Shown: positions 26,364 through 35,285, counted from the stretch's first letter. The stretch is DNA of 64,000 nt from Gordonia rubripertincta (GCF_038024875.1 NZ_CP136136.1:1054001-1118000), one strand, 5' to 3'. The notes: generated by a model not told the origin, from the sequence alone. Made by a program: numbers and translations.

Positions 26364-27131
26364 ATGGCTGTCTGGGATCCAGCACGCTATCTGCAATTCG
26401 CCGACGACCGGTCGAGACCCTTTCTCGACCTGATCGCTCAGATACCCACCAACCCGTCGTTCATCGTCGACCTCGGATGCGGACCGGGGCATCTCACCAA
26501 ACACCTGCGCGCGCAGTGGCCGGCAGCCGACATCCTCGGCATCGACGAGTCCGCCGCGATGATCGACCGTGCCATCAGCGACAACTTCGATCCGCGCGCG
26601 AATTTCGACGTCGCCGACGTGATCGACTGGACGCCGCACCGCACATTCGACCTGATGATCTCCAACGCCATGTTCCAGTGGGTGCCCGACCAGTTCGGCG
26701 TCATCGACCGCCTCCTGGGCCATCTCTCCGACGGCGGAGCCTTCGCGATCCAGGTCCCCAACGGTCACGACGCCCCGTTCCGCAAGGTATTGGCCGAGCT
26801 CGCCGCCACCGACCCGTTCGCGGAGTCACTCAGTGAAGTCCGACAGCTCCCCCGCCTCGACGCCGAGGACTATCTGAGGTTCTTCTTCGACCGTGGTTTC
26901 CGGGTCAACGCCTGGGAGACCACCTACCTGCACGTCCTCGACGGCGACGACCCGGTCTTCGACTGGATCTCCGGGACCGGCGCCCGGCCGTACCTGCAGG
27001 CGTTGCCCACCCACCTGCGCGAGGAGTTCGTCACCGAACTCAAGCGACGGCTCGCCGAGGCCTACCCCCGGCACGACTGGGGCACCCTCATGCCGTTCCG
27101 ACGCGCCTTCGCGGTCGCCACGCGCCACTAG
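26364..27131 (+). CDS. tam: Trans-aconitate 2-methyltransferase
   Basis: A 255-residue class I SAM-dependent methyltransferase. It begins MAVWDPARYLQFADDRSRPF, the family's N-terminal motif, then has the SAM motif IVDLGCGPGHLT, the acidic IDES, and the long C-terminal half with WISGTGARPYLQAL that is typical of Tam. The enzyme methylates trans-aconitate, an aconitase-damaging by-product of citrate metabolism, in the cytoplasm. ATG 26364 is fixed by the N-terminal motif and the TACTGT box; the open frame upstream is non-coding. Confidence 0.92.
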   Translation: MAVWDPARYLQFADDRSRPFLDLIAQIPTNPSFIVDLGCGPGHLTKHLRAQWPAADILGIDESAAMIDRAISDNFDPRANFDVADVIDWTPHRTFDLMISNAMFQWVPDQFGVIDRLLGHLSDGGAFAIQVPNGHDAPFRKVLAELAATDPFAESLSEVRQLPRLDAEDYLRFFFDRGFRVNAWETTYLHVLDGDDPVFDWISGTGARPYLQALPTHLREEFVTELKRRLAEAYPRHDWGTLMPFRRAFAVATRH

Positions 27132-27231
27132 CGGCTCCCAGGTCACGCCCCGGTCAAGCTTTGGCCGCCTCCACCGCTCGGACCCGTCACTTCTGCAACA
27201 CTGACATCAGCCGTAGCCACAGGGGGTCCGC

Positions 27232-28519
27232 ATGTCCCGACGCAGCCGTGTACGCCTGCGCCCGCTCTCGCGCGCCTTTGCGATCGGTGGCGTAACCGTT
27301 GGACTGACCGCGAGCCTCCTCTCGGCGACGGCCTCCCCCGCCGCCGGGGCGGTCTGCAACGTCACCGGCATCACGGGAGGCGACGTCGGCAGCACAGGTT
27401 AGCTCCGGGTCCAGCGATCTCGGCTGGGGCAGCATCGACTTCGGTAGTTACCGCGCCGACGGCAAGAAACCGCAGGGGCCGCTGCCCAAGCTCAAGGGCT
27501 CCACCACGGCCGTCTCGTGGGTCACCGGGCCACGGAGCCCCGAACGCACCGACGCCCGCTTCGGGATCACGGCCACCGACGTCGGCGTGCCCTGGGACAA
27601 CGGTTCAGGTCAGATCCTCCTGGCCTTCGGCGACACCTGGGGCAGATGCGCCGGCCAGATGGTGTGGCGACACAACACGATGCTCCGCAGCGACGCGAAC
27701 TCGAATCTCGACAAGGCCATCCGCTTCCCGACCGCCATCCCCGGATCGGTCCGCTCCGGCGCCTCGGTCACGCCCGCGCATCCCACCTATTCGCAGCCGA
27801 TGTTCAATGCGATAGGCGTCCGCAACACCGAGGTCGGACGCATCCCGACCGGCGGCATCTCGATCAACGGCATCCAATTCCTGAGCTTCATGTCGATCCA
27901 CAAGTGGCTGGGTCCGGGACGATGGGCCACCAATTATTCGGCGATCGCGGTGTCGCGCAACAACGGTCAGACCTGGACCGTCGACAACAACACGATTCGG
28001 GCGAACCTCGAACTGACCGTGCCCGGCGTTCCCCAGATCGCGCAGGGGCACAGCCGGTTCCAGATGGGCGCTTTCCTGCGCAGCGGCGACTACATCTACC
28101 AGTACGGCACTCCCAACGGCCGGCACGGATCGGCATTCGTCGCCCGCTTCCGGCCCGCCGACATCCTGAATCTGAATCGCTACCAATACTTCCGGGGCGG
28201 CAACGCCTGGTCGCCGAACCCGGCGGACGCCACGCCGATCGTCGGGCGGCCGGTCAGCGAGATGTCGGTGGCGTACAACACGTACCTCAAGAAGTTCGTC
28301 ATGCTCACCGAGCGCGCCGGCACCGTCATGATGCGCAGCTCCCCGACCCCGGTCGGTCCATGGAGCGGCGAACGCGTCCTCATCTCCAACAAACAATCGA
28401 ACGGGTTGTACACGCCCTACATTCATCCGCGATCGAGCGGAAAGAACCTGTACTTCGTGGTGTCCCGCTGGGACGACTACAACGTGATGCTGGCGCGCAC
28501 CGACCTGTCCAAGTTGTGA
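27232..28519 (+). CDS. Secreted DUF4185-type protein, frameshifted by one base
   Basis: ATG 27232 opens a signal peptide (RRSRVRLRPLSR, hydrophobic core, SPAAGA) and runs to a TAG at 27400. The rest, from about 27401 to 28519, is one base out of register. Dropping one T of GGTTAG (27399/27400) gives a continuous 428-residue protein passing through STGSSGSSDLGWG into the DUF4185 domain (DVGVPWDNGSGQILLAFGDT, later YVAYNTYLKKFVMLT-like VAYNTYLKKFVML). DUF4185 proteins are exported and fold like beta-propeller glycosidases; activity is unproven. The signal plus intact domain suggest a sequencing insertion rather than decay. TACGTC-type elements are not evident upstream; AGGGGGTCCGC precedes the ATG. 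Confidence 0.78.
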
Positions 28520-28540
28520 GGCCGCTGCCATCATGGAGCG

Positions 28541-29080
28541 GTGAGCAGCAAAGACGCGGTACGCATCGTCCTCATCCGAGCGATCAACGTCGGCGGCGCC
28601 AAGCTGCCGATGGCCGAATTACGCGCGATCGCAACCGAACTCGGGGCCACGAACGTCTCGACGTACATCGCGTCGGGCAACCTGCTCTGTTCACCGCCCG
28701 GCGACCCTGCCGAGTTCGACCGCGCACTCGAGCGCGAGATCGAGAAGCGCTACGGGTTCTTCCGCGAGGTCATCAGCCGCACCCCGGCCGAGGTACGGAC
28801 CGCACTGGACGCGCACCCCTTCGAGGTCATCGACGACAGGTACTCCTACGTCTACTTTCTCGCCGCCGAACCCGATGCCGACAAGGCTGCCGCTTTCGAG
28901 GAGAAGGACTTCGGCGACGACGTCCGGCGCGTGATCGGCTCCGATCTCCACATCCGCTACGCCGAGGGTGCGGGTCAGTCGAAACTGACCGCGCCCGCCA
29001 TCGCCCGAGGACTCGGCGTGCAGGGAACCGGCCGCAACCTGCGCACCGTGCGAAAACTGCTGGACCTCACCAAGGGTTGA
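28541..29080 (+). CDS. DUF1697 family protein
   Basis: A 179-residue cytoplasmic protein. The DUF1697 signature is clear: IVLIRAINVGG near the start, MAELRAIATELGATNVSTYIAS-type segment, SGNLL, and the C-terminal TGRNLRTVRKLLDL. The family is widespread in bacteria with no established function. GTG 28541 follows GGAG (28535-28538) 22 bases after the DUF4185 stop, so it may be co-transcribed with that gene or use its own CATCAT box. Confidence 0.85.
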   Translation: MSSKDAVRIVLIRAINVGGAKLPMAELRAIATELGATNVSTYIASGNLLCSPPGDPAEFDRALEREIEKRYGFFREVISRTPAEVRTALDAHPFEVIDDRYSYVYFLAAEPDADKAAAFEEKDFGDDVRRVIGSDLHIRYAEGAGQSKLTAPAIARGLGVQGTGRNLRTVRKLLDLTKG

Positions 29081-29157
29081 CGAGCCTGGCCGGACGATCG
29101 GTGTGGGCGTAGCGTTGAGAACTGGACGCCAGACGCGCACGTCGAGAGGAGTCCCTC

Positions 29158-29331
29158 GTGAACCAGCCGGTACCTCAGCCCCCACCGCCTCCAGACCCGA
29201 TGCCGGCGCCGGAACCGATACCCGAACCACCGCCGGAACCACCGATCCCGACGCCCACGCCCCCGCCGGTGCCGGATCCACAACCGACGCCGCCCGCGCC
29301 CGACCCGCCGCCGCGCCCGACCGTCATCTGA
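29158..29331 (+). CDS. Small proline-rich peptide (57 aa)
   Basis: GTG 29158 is preceded by GAGAGGAG at ideal spacing and opens 57 codons, about half proline, arranged as PxP, PEP and PDP repeats (for example PMPAPEPIPEPPPEPPIP), ending TVI. There is no signal peptide or membrane helix. A TAGCGT box lies at 29110-29115. The strong ribosome site and the regular Pro/acidic pattern argue for translation. Function is unknown; it would be an extended, unstructured peptide. Confidence 0.55.
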   Translation: MNQPVPQPPPPPDPMPAPEPIPEPPPEPPIPTPTPPPVPDPQPTPPAPDPPPRPTVI

Positions 29332-29334
29332 GCG

Positions 29335-29811
29335 TCAGCCGCGCGACAGGACCCGAGTCACACGGTCCAGGTCGGCGAGCTGGTCCGACTTGGGCGCCTC
29401 CCACAACTTCTTGGGTAACGCCTCGAGCGCCTTGACCGCCGATTCGGCGCGGTCGAGGACTTCGGTGGCCTCGTCGCCCCCGGCGCCGGCAGCAGCGATG
29501 AGCCGGTCGTCGAGTTCGAACACCGCGTCGTCCAACCGGTCCCGCGCCGACACCAGTTCCTCATCGAGGGGGATGGCGGGGTTGGCGTGTACGTCGGCGA
29601 TCGCATAACGAACACGTCGATGCAGCAGAGCTTCTCGGCTGTTGTCGGTGGTCCAGCTCTCCGGTGCGCGCCCGGGCCGACCCGGGATGAGGTCGGTGGA
29701 CCGCGCGAAGTTGCGCACCCGTTTGTCAGAGTCCCAGGCGAACCACGCCGCACCGCCCAGGACGAACAGTGCGACCACCACGGTCGCGACGATGATGATG
29801 ACCGCGATCAT
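29335..29811 (-). CDS. Membrane-anchored hypothetical protein
   Basis: A 158-residue protein with a strong N-terminal membrane helix (residues 2-27, IIIVATVVVALFVLGGAAWF) and a soluble helical domain of ~125 residues (HRRVRYAIADVHANP, LDDAVFELDDRLIAAA, VKALEALPKKLWEAP). Similar uncharacterised proteins occur in Gordonia and Rhodococcus. Start ATG 29811; it ends four bases from the convergent proline-rich ORF. An acyl-CoA dehydrogenase gene lies 58 bases upstream on the same strand. Confidence 0.75.
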   Translation of the reverse strand: MIAVIIIVATVVVALFVLGGAAWFAWDSDKRVRNFARSTDLIPGRPGRAPESWTTDNSREALLHRRVRYAIADVHANPAIPLDEELVSARDRLDDAVFELDDRLIAAAGAGGDEATEVLDRAESAVKALEALPKKLWEAPKSDQLADLDRVTRVLSRG

Positions 29812-29869
29812 GGCCGGATCACCCGATTCGGCACGGTTCGCACACGATCTCGCATGATGCCCAGCCTAC

Positions 29870-31141
29870 TCAGGCCGAGCCCACTCCCTTGGGCGCCTTG
29901 CCCGACATGAAACCGAACAGGTACCCGGCGACCCGTCGCATCTGGATCTCGTCGGCGCCCTCGGTGATGCGGTAACGGCGGTGGTGACGGTAGATGTGCT
30001 CGAATGGTTCGTGCCGCGAGTACCCCTTGCCGCCGAACACCTGCATCGCCTGATCGGCGGCGTCGCAGCACAACCGGTTGGCTTGGTAGTTGCACATCGA
30101 CACCTCGGCCGACGCGGCGAAGTTGCCGTGGGTGTCCATCTTCCACGCCGTCTCCCGGATGAGCGCGCGGACCATCGCGCAGCGGGTGTGCAGGTCGACG
30201 AGCGGGAACTGGATCGCCTGGTTGGTCGAGAGCTTCTTGCCGAACGGCGCCCGCTCGTTCGCGTACTCCACGGCCCGGTTCACGCAGTACTGCGCAGCAC
30301 CGAGACTCGACGCGGCCTGCCGAATCCGGTTCTCGTTGAAGAAGTGCTGCACCACCTGCAGGCCGGCGCCCTCCTCACCGAACACCGCCGAGTCCGGCAC
30401 CCGCACATCGCGCAGGCTGATGTGCGCGTGATCGGTGGGCATGTTGAACGTCCACAGGTACTCCTCGACGGCGAAACCCGGCGCCTGCGGGTCGACGAGG
30501 AACGCGGTGATGCCCCGCGCGTCACCGGGTTCGCCGCTCGTGCGGGCAAAGACGATGTCGCGGTGGGCAGCGTGAATACCGGTGTTCCAGGTCTTCTCGC
30601 CGTTGATGATCCAATCGTCACCGTCGCGAACCGCGGTCGTCTCCATGTACGTCGCGTCGGAACCGTGCTCCGGCTCGGTGATTCCGAAGGCGAAGAACTT
30701 GGTACCGGCGGCGAGACCCTCGACCCACTCCTCCTGCTGTTCGGGGGAGCCGTACTCCAGCATCAGGAGCAGACCGATGTTGTTGCCGACGATGGCGTGC
30801 TCGTTCTGCAGATCGCAGTGCAGGCCCAGCCCTTTCGACGCGAGGTGCTCGCGGATGATCGCCATGGAGAGATTCGATCCGTCGCGGCCACCGAACTCCT
30901 TGGGGAAGGGATAGCGGAAGTGGCCCGCGGCGTCGGCCCGCCGGCGCGCCTCGCCGAGCAGCGCCTCCCATTCCGCGTTCGGCAGACCGCCGCGCTCCCA
31001 GTCCGTGCGCGAGTCCTCACGCCGGTGGTCGAAGAACCGGATGTTGTCGTCGGCCTGCTCGAGCGGCTTGATCTCCGCCTCGATGAACGCGTCGAGTTCC
31101 TCCAGGTAGTCGCTCAGCGACTCGGGCAGTGCGAAGTCCAC
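29870..31141 (-). CDS. Acyl-CoA dehydrogenase (FadE), partner of the APH-type kinase
   Basis: A 423-residue flavoprotein with the acyl-CoA dehydrogenase layout: FGITEPEHGSDATYMETTA (FAD/substrate loop), VQVV..FFNENRIRQAASSLG, YANERAPFGKKLSTNQAIQFPL, and C-terminal VFGGKGYSRHEPFEHIYR with RITEGADEIQ carrying the usual catalytic-base region. It resembles the prokaryotic homologues of ACAD10/ACAD11 and LvaC. The gene starts 30 bases after a phosphotransferase gene, which supports a joint role in handling hydroxylated acyl-CoAs; ordinary fatty-acid beta-oxidation is the alternative. Confidence 0.9.
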   Translation of the reverse strand: MDFALPESLSDYLEELDAFIEAEIKPLEQADDNIRFFDHRREDSRTDWERGGLPNAEWEALLGEARRRADAAGHFRYPFPKEFGGRDGSNLSMAIIREHLASKGLGLHCDLQNEHAIVGNNIGLLLMLEYGSPEQQEEWVEGLAAGTKFFAFGITEPEHGSDATYMETTAVRDGDDWIINGEKTWNTGIHAAHRDIVFARTSGEPGDARGITAFLVDPQAPGFAVEEYLWTFNMPTDHAHISLRDVRVPDSAVFGEEGAGLQVVQHFFNENRIRQAASSLGAAQYCVNRAVEYANERAPFGKKLSTNQAIQFPLVDLHTRCAMVRALIRETAWKMDTHGNFAASAEVSMCNYQANRLCCDAADQAMQVFGGKGYSRHEPFEHIYRHHRRYRITEGADEIQMRRVAGYLFGFMSGKAPKGVGSA

Positions 31142-31171
31142 GGTGAATCCTTCTCGGTCGGGTGTGCGCGG

Positions 31172-32566
31172 TCACGGATGCGGGACCGCGAAGTACTTCG
31201 GGTTGGCGACCAGCAACCGCGCGCGGACGTCGGCGGCGATCGCCGCACGCACCTTCTCGTCGGCGCCGTCGAGTTCGCCGGTCCGCAGCGCGTCGCACAG
31301 GGCGCGCTGATCGGCGACACCCAGCGCGGCCAGGCGTTGAGCAGACTCCGCGGCGTGGGTCGCGCCGAGCAGTATCTGGCGCCAGACGACGTCCACCACG
31401 TTGCCGGCGACGCGGGTGTGGAACCGGACCTGCGGTGACATCTCGGCGGTCACGGAGTCGGAGCGGAGGAATCCGGCGAGTGCGCCGAGCAATTCGAGCG
31501 ACGACGGGGACCCGTGCGGCTCCTCGTCGGAACCAGGCGTGTCACCGTCCAGCGGGTCCGGCACCACCTCCGGCGAGACGATCCCGAGATCGAGCAGAGC
31601 GTCGAATTCCTGTTCGGCACTTCGTCGTCCGATCGCGGCGAGTTCGACGGACCGTTCGACGCCGTCGAGATGCCGATTGGCCTGCACCGCGCAGATCAGA
31701 CCCCACTTCACCGTGGCGTACAGCTCCCACCAGCGCAGTGCTCCTTCGGTGGGACGCCACCCGGCCACCTCGGCATAGGCATCGAGAAGCGCAGCGCGAC
31801 CACCTATCCCGGCGACCGGGGCGGAACCGCCGAAACGCCAGGCCTTGGCGCACAGCCAGCCAAGATCCTCGACCGGGTCACCGATGTGAACCAGTTCCCA
31901 ATCGAGCACTGCGGCAACACCATCGGCGTCGACGAGAAGGTTGCCGAGCCGGAAGTCACCGTGCACGACGCAGGAACCGGGGGACGCCGGCGGTGGGTTG
32001 GCCACGAGCCACTGGGTCGCGAGAACCAGCCCGGCCGGCATCGCGTCGAACTCACGCGGAAACAGCGTGTGCAGCGCCTCGACCGGGTCGACGAGTTCCT
32101 CGAGCCCCGGCGTCTGTGTGGCGTCGATACGGTGGACGCGCGCCAGGATCCCGCCACACTGTTCGACGAACCGGCCGCGCGCTGCGGCATAGGTGTCGTC
32201 GCGGAGGATCCGCCGCGGGATCGACTCGCCACCGATGAAATTCATTGCCAAATAGGGAAACCCGAGGACGCTGTCGTCGTCGAGACCGGCGTCGAGGATT
32301 GTTGGCACCGGGACCCCGGCATCGGCGGCAGCACGCAGGACCTCGGCTTCGGCACCGAGTCCGCCGTCATCCTCGGCGGCCGGAACGGCGCGGATGATGA
32401 TCGGTTCGGGTGAGCCGGCAGCGTCTACCAGAGACGCGGCGTAGGTCGCGCGACTCGCGCCCGCAGGTAGTTGTCGGGCGGCCTCGACCGACACCGGGGT
32501 TCCTCGCGTCGCGCTGAGCCGTTCGGCGACTCGTGCGGCCACTTCGCCGGCCTCAGGCACTCCCAC
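31172..32566 (-). CDS. APH-family acyl-CoA kinase with C-terminal DUF6285-like domain
   Basis: A 464-residue protein. Residues ~1-330 form an aminoglycoside-phosphotransferase/choline-kinase fold: catalytic loop VVHGDFRLGNLLV and metal motif AVLDWELVHIGDP. The last ~110 residues (LLGALAGFLRSD, FHTRVAGNVVDVV, and terminal LLVANPKYF) resemble DUF6285, found in Pseudomonas as the separate small protein LvaB beside the kinase LvaA. By that known pathway the protein would phosphorylate a 4-hydroxyacyl-CoA for the adjacent dehydrogenase. This is inference from domains and order. GTG 32566 follows AAGGGACGGG. Confidence 0.85.
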   Translation of the reverse strand: MGVPEAGEVAARVAERLSATRGTPVSVEAARQLPAGASRATYAASLVDAAGSPEPIIIRAVPAAEDDGGLGAEAEVLRAAADAGVPVPTILDAGLDDDSVLGFPYLAMNFIGGESIPRRILRDDTYAAARGRFVEQCGGILARVHRIDATQTPGLEELVDPVEALHTLFPREFDAMPAGLVLATQWLVANPPPASPGSCVVHGDFRLGNLLVDADGVAAVLDWELVHIGDPVEDLGWLCAKAWRFGGSAPVAGIGGRAALLDAYAEVAGWRPTEGALRWWELYATVKWGLICAVQANRHLDGVERSVELAAIGRRSAEQEFDALLDLGIVSPEVVPDPLDGDTPGSDEEPHGSPSSLELLGALAGFLRSDSVTAEMSPQVRFHTRVAGNVVDVVWRQILLGATHAAESAQRLAALGVADQRALCDALRTGELDGADEKVRAAIAADVRARLLVANPKYFAVPHP

Positions 32567-32657
32567 GCAGACCCGTCCCTTCGCGCACCGATCGACTGCT
32601 GTGCCGGTGTAATCCCCGACACAGCGAAGCTAGCACGGAAGCTGAATCCACTGTCAG

Positions 32658-32676
32658 AAAAACGGCCGCGGTGGCC
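32658..32676 (-). terminator. Possible terminator of the SnoaL-like gene
   Basis: On the minus strand GGCC-ACCGC-GGCC is followed by GTTTTTC, six bases past the SnoaL-like stop codon. The stem is only 4 bp. Confidence 0.35.
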
Positions 32677-32681
32677 CGGCG

Positions 32682-33050
32682 TCAGCGCGCCGGGGTCTGG
32701 AATTCCGGCTGATCGATGATGCGCACCCAGGATCCGTCGGATCGTCGGGTGACGACCTGTGCGCGAGCACCTGCGCCGTCGCGCGGCGGGGTCGAGGTCA
32801 AGGCCAGATCATCGCCGAAGACGAGCGTCGGCAGCGGGGGTTCGGCGACGAAGGTCGGCCGGTGTTCGAGCACCGAGGCCCAGAGGTCCCGGATCGCCGC
32901 CCTGCCCCGGGTGACCTGCCCCGGCGGGAAGGCCATGACCGCGTCCTCGTGGTAGAGCGAGGCGACGGCGTCGGCATCGCCGGCGTTGGAGAACTCGACG
33001 AAGAGTCGGGTGAGGTCTTCGGGGGTGCGGGCGGTTTCGCGGTTGGTCAT
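32682..33050 (-). CDS. SnoaL-like/NTF2-fold protein
   Basis: A 122-residue protein of the nuclear-transport-factor-2-like superfamily: helical LTRLFVEFSNAGDADAVASL, then LYHEDAVMAFPPGQ and RGRAAIRDLWASVL, then beta-strands. The family includes cyclases, isomerases and many unassigned proteins. ATG 33050 follows AAAGGAAGCC. It is divergent from a LysR regulator 99 bases away, the classical arrangement of a LysR target. Confidence 0.82.
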   Translation of the reverse strand: MTNRETARTPEDLTRLFVEFSNAGDADAVASLYHEDAVMAFPPGQVTRGRAAIRDLWASVLEHRPTFVAEPPLPTLVFGDDLALTSTPPRDGAGARAQVVTRRSDGSWVRIIDQPEFQTPAR

Positions 33051-33117
33051 GGCTTCCTTTCAACGGTACTTTCCAAGGCTCCTTCACCATGCGTCGCCAG
33101 CATGAATAAGTCCAAGT

Positions 33118-33149
33118 GATGATTTTGATGGCGGGTATCATCCTCGGTT
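33118..33149 (+). promoter_or_regulatory. LysR-gene promoter and likely autoregulatory site
   Basis: GATGAT (33118-33123) and ATCATC (33137-33142) are perfect inverted arms 13 bases apart. TATCAT (33136-33141) is an apparent -10 box ending 8 bases before ATG 33150. LysR proteins often bind such dyads to repress themselves and activate the divergent gene. Confidence 0.5.
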
Positions 33150-34028
33150 ATGGAGATGCGGCAGCTCGAGTACTTCGTCGCCGTGGCCGACGAGGAGAGC
33201 TTCACCGCGGCGGCGCAGCGGGTGCACACCACGCAACCCAACATCAGCGCACAGATCCGCGGCCTCGAACGCGAGCTGGGATCAGCGCTCTTCGATCGCT
33301 CCGCACGGTCGGTCCGGCTCACCGATGCCGGGCGGGCCGCCCTCCCCGCAGCTCGCGCGGCTCTGGCTGCGGCCCGAGAGGTGACCGATGCGGTTTCAGA
33401 GGTTCGCGGCCTGCTCCGCGGGAGTCTGTCGGTGGGAATGGTCGAGGGGTGCACCATCGCACCGCTGTTCGCCGCATTGGGCACCTTCGGTTCCGCCCAT
33501 CCGAAAGTCGCTCTGAGCCTGCAGGAAGCCCCATCGGATCGACTGGTCTCCTCGGTCGTCGACGGCAGTCTCGACGTGGCGCTGGCCGGCTACGGCGACG
33601 AGCTGCCGCGCGGCATCGAATCACTCACCGTCATCGCCGAACCCGTCGTCGCGGTGGTCCCGGCCGACGTCGAGCACAGCGCCTCCACCGGGCTTGCGGA
33701 CCTGCGCCAACGGTCTCTCATCTGCCTGCCGCGCGGCGCGGGTATCCGGGCCGTCTTCGACGACGCCGCAGTCGCGCAGGGCGGTCCCATCCGACCCGCG
33801 ATCGAGGCGTCGTCTCCCGACGCGATCGTTGAATTGGTGTGCGGCGGCATGGGAACCGGCATCCTCAGTGCATCCATCGCCGCGGCGGACGATCGGGTGA
33901 CCGGCCTGCCGATCGAGGGCGTCGACGTCCGCGCACGACTCGGCTTCCTGTGGAGAAGCGATCCGTCTCCCGCGACGCGACGGTTCGTCGACGTCGCCCA
34001 CGAGGCCTTCGGCCTCGGTCCGGGCTGA
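33150..34028 (+). CDS. LysR-family transcriptional regulator
   Basis: A 292-residue LysR regulator: winged HTH in residues ~1-60 (MRQLEYFVAVADEESFTAAA, then LGSALFDRSARSVRLTDAG), and a periplasmic-binding-protein-like effector domain (residues ~90-290). It is divergent from the SnoaL-like gene and probably controls it in response to a small molecule. ATG 33150 lies 8 bases from a TATCAT box, suggesting a leaderless message. Confidence 0.92.
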   Translation: MEMRQLEYFVAVADEESFTAAAQRVHTTQPNISAQIRGLERELGSALFDRSARSVRLTDAGRAALPAARAALAAAREVTDAVSEVRGLLRGSLSVGMVEGCTIAPLFAALGTFGSAHPKVALSLQEAPSDRLVSSVVDGSLDVALAGYGDELPRGIESLTVIAEPVVAVVPADVEHSASTGLADLRQRSLICLPRGAGIRAVFDDAAVAQGGPIRPAIEASSPDAIVELVCGGMGTGILSASIAAADDRVTGLPIEGVDVRARLGFLWRSDPSPATRRFVDVAHEAFGLGPG

Positions 34029-34038
34029 CGCGGCGGAC

Positions 34039-34815
34039 TCAGCTCGCCAGCGCGTCCCCGGTCTCGTCCGTCGGCTTCTCCCGAACGGCCCGGTCCACCG
34101 GATCATCGGTGGGTGCGCCCGCGATCCAGTCGCCGATGCTCAATCCGCGTCGGCCCCAACGATGGTCGAACTTCTGCGCCCGAGCAGTCGCCTTCGCCAA
34201 CTTCTCCGGTGAGTACCGGCGACGCGCCCACGGGGACTTCGGTCGAGCCAGTCGGATCGCGCCGGACCAGGCGAAGATCGGGATGAAGACGCCGACGATC
34301 GCGGTCGAGTACTTGCCCTTGACGACGCAGAAGATGGCGGCGGCGATGTTGATCGGTGCGGTCAGGGCGAACGCGATGGGGCCGAACTCGACGTCCGCCT
34401 CCACGTTGAACGGGTTGAAGCCGAGGATGACCATCCCCAGGGCGGCCACCGTCAGGGCGACGACCTGCACCGAGAGTTGGCCTTCGCGTGACCAATACAC
34501 GTCCTGGAGACGGAGGATCAGCGCGAACTCGTCGAGCACCAGCGATGCGCCGATCCCGACCAGGACAGCACTGATCGACGCACCCGGCTCGACGCCGTTC
34601 ACGCCGACGGAGATGAACGCCCCGACGATCATCAGGGCGAGCCCCGGGACCATGTGGTGGACGTGGAGGCCATCGGACACGTTGTTCTTGAACGGCCCCT
34701 TGCCTGCACGGATCAGGCGCGTGATCACCCGCGTCACGACGAATGTCACCGTGAAGGACGCGAACAGCAGGAACAGTGGAAGTCGTTGATGGGTCAGATC
34801 ATCGAGGAACTCCAC
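34039..34815 (-). CDS. Conserved integral membrane protein
   Basis: A 258-residue protein with about six membrane helices (LFLLFASFTVTFVVTRVI, GLALMIVGAFISVGV, SAVLVGIGASLVLDEFAL, VVALTVAALGMVILGF, IAFALTAPINIAAAIF, STAIVGVFIPIFAWSG). Conserved-looking polar elements are HVHHMVPG at the first loop and VLDEFALILRLQDVYW within helix 3. Similar proteins are common in actinobacteria without known role. GTG 34815 starts it. A CoA-binding protein gene ends 17 bases upstream on the same strand, so they are likely one operon. Confidence 0.8.
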   Translation of the reverse strand: MEFLDDLTHQRLPLFLLFASFTVTFVVTRVITRLIRAGKGPFKNNVSDGLHVHHMVPGLALMIVGAFISVGVNGVEPGASISAVLVGIGASLVLDEFALILRLQDVYWSREGQLSVQVVALTVAALGMVILGFNPFNVEADVEFGPIAFALTAPINIAAAIFCVVKGKYSTAIVGVFIPIFAWSGAIRLARPKSPWARRRYSPEKLAKATARAQKFDHRWGRRGLSIGDWIAGAPTDDPVDRAVREKPTDETGDALAS

Positions 34816-34832
34816 CGTTCATTCACTCCTCA

Positions 34833-35273
34833 TCATGCGGGCACGATGCCCGTGCGCCGCTGCTCGATGATCAAGCAGCGGTCCTCGACGTAGAGCAGTC
34901 CCGCGTCCTCGGCGATCTTGCGTGCCTCCTCGGAGCGGATTCCGAGCTGCAGCCACAGCGCGGTCGCGCCGGCCTCGACCGCGGCGCGCGCGACGTCGGC
35001 GCATTCGGGTCCGGGGCGGAACACGTCGACGAGGCCGACCTGTTCGGGAATGTCTGTGAGCGACCGGTACACCTTCTCGCCGACGATCTCGTCGGCGGTC
35101 GGGTTGACCGGGATGATCCGCCACCCGAGGTGCTTCATGTGCGCGGGTACCTCGTTGGCGGCTTTGGCCGTGTTGGCGCTGGCACCGACCACCGTGATGG
35201 TGTCGTAGGTGGACAGGATCTTCTCGACGATCTCGTCCGTGGTGCGGGTGTCGGCGGAGTCTTGGGTAGCCAT
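34833..35273 (-). CDS. CoA-binding domain protein (YccU-like)
   Basis: A 146-residue stand-alone Rossmann CoA-binding protein: TITVVGASANTAKAANEVP holds the dinucleotide loop, then VNPTADEIVGEKVY and LWLQLGIRSEEA, the conserved family core. Family members bind CoA or related nucleotides; no enzyme activity is established. ATG 35273 is preferred to GTG 35294 because a TACACT box lies 6 bases upstream of the ATG, which would leave the GTG outside the message. Confidence 0.87.
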   Translation of the reverse strand: MATQDSADTRTTDEIVEKILSTYDTITVVGASANTAKAANEVPAHMKHLGWRIIPVNPTADEIVGEKVYRSLTDIPEQVGLVDVFRPGPECADVARAAVEAGATALWLQLGIRSEEARKIAEDAGLLYVEDRCLIIEQRRTGIVPA

Positions 35274-35285
35274 GGAGCGAGTGTA
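35274..35285 (-). promoter_or_regulatory. Leaderless promoter of the CoA-binding protein gene
   Basis: On the minus strand TACACT (35285-35280) ends 6 bases before ATG 35273. Confidence 0.5.
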
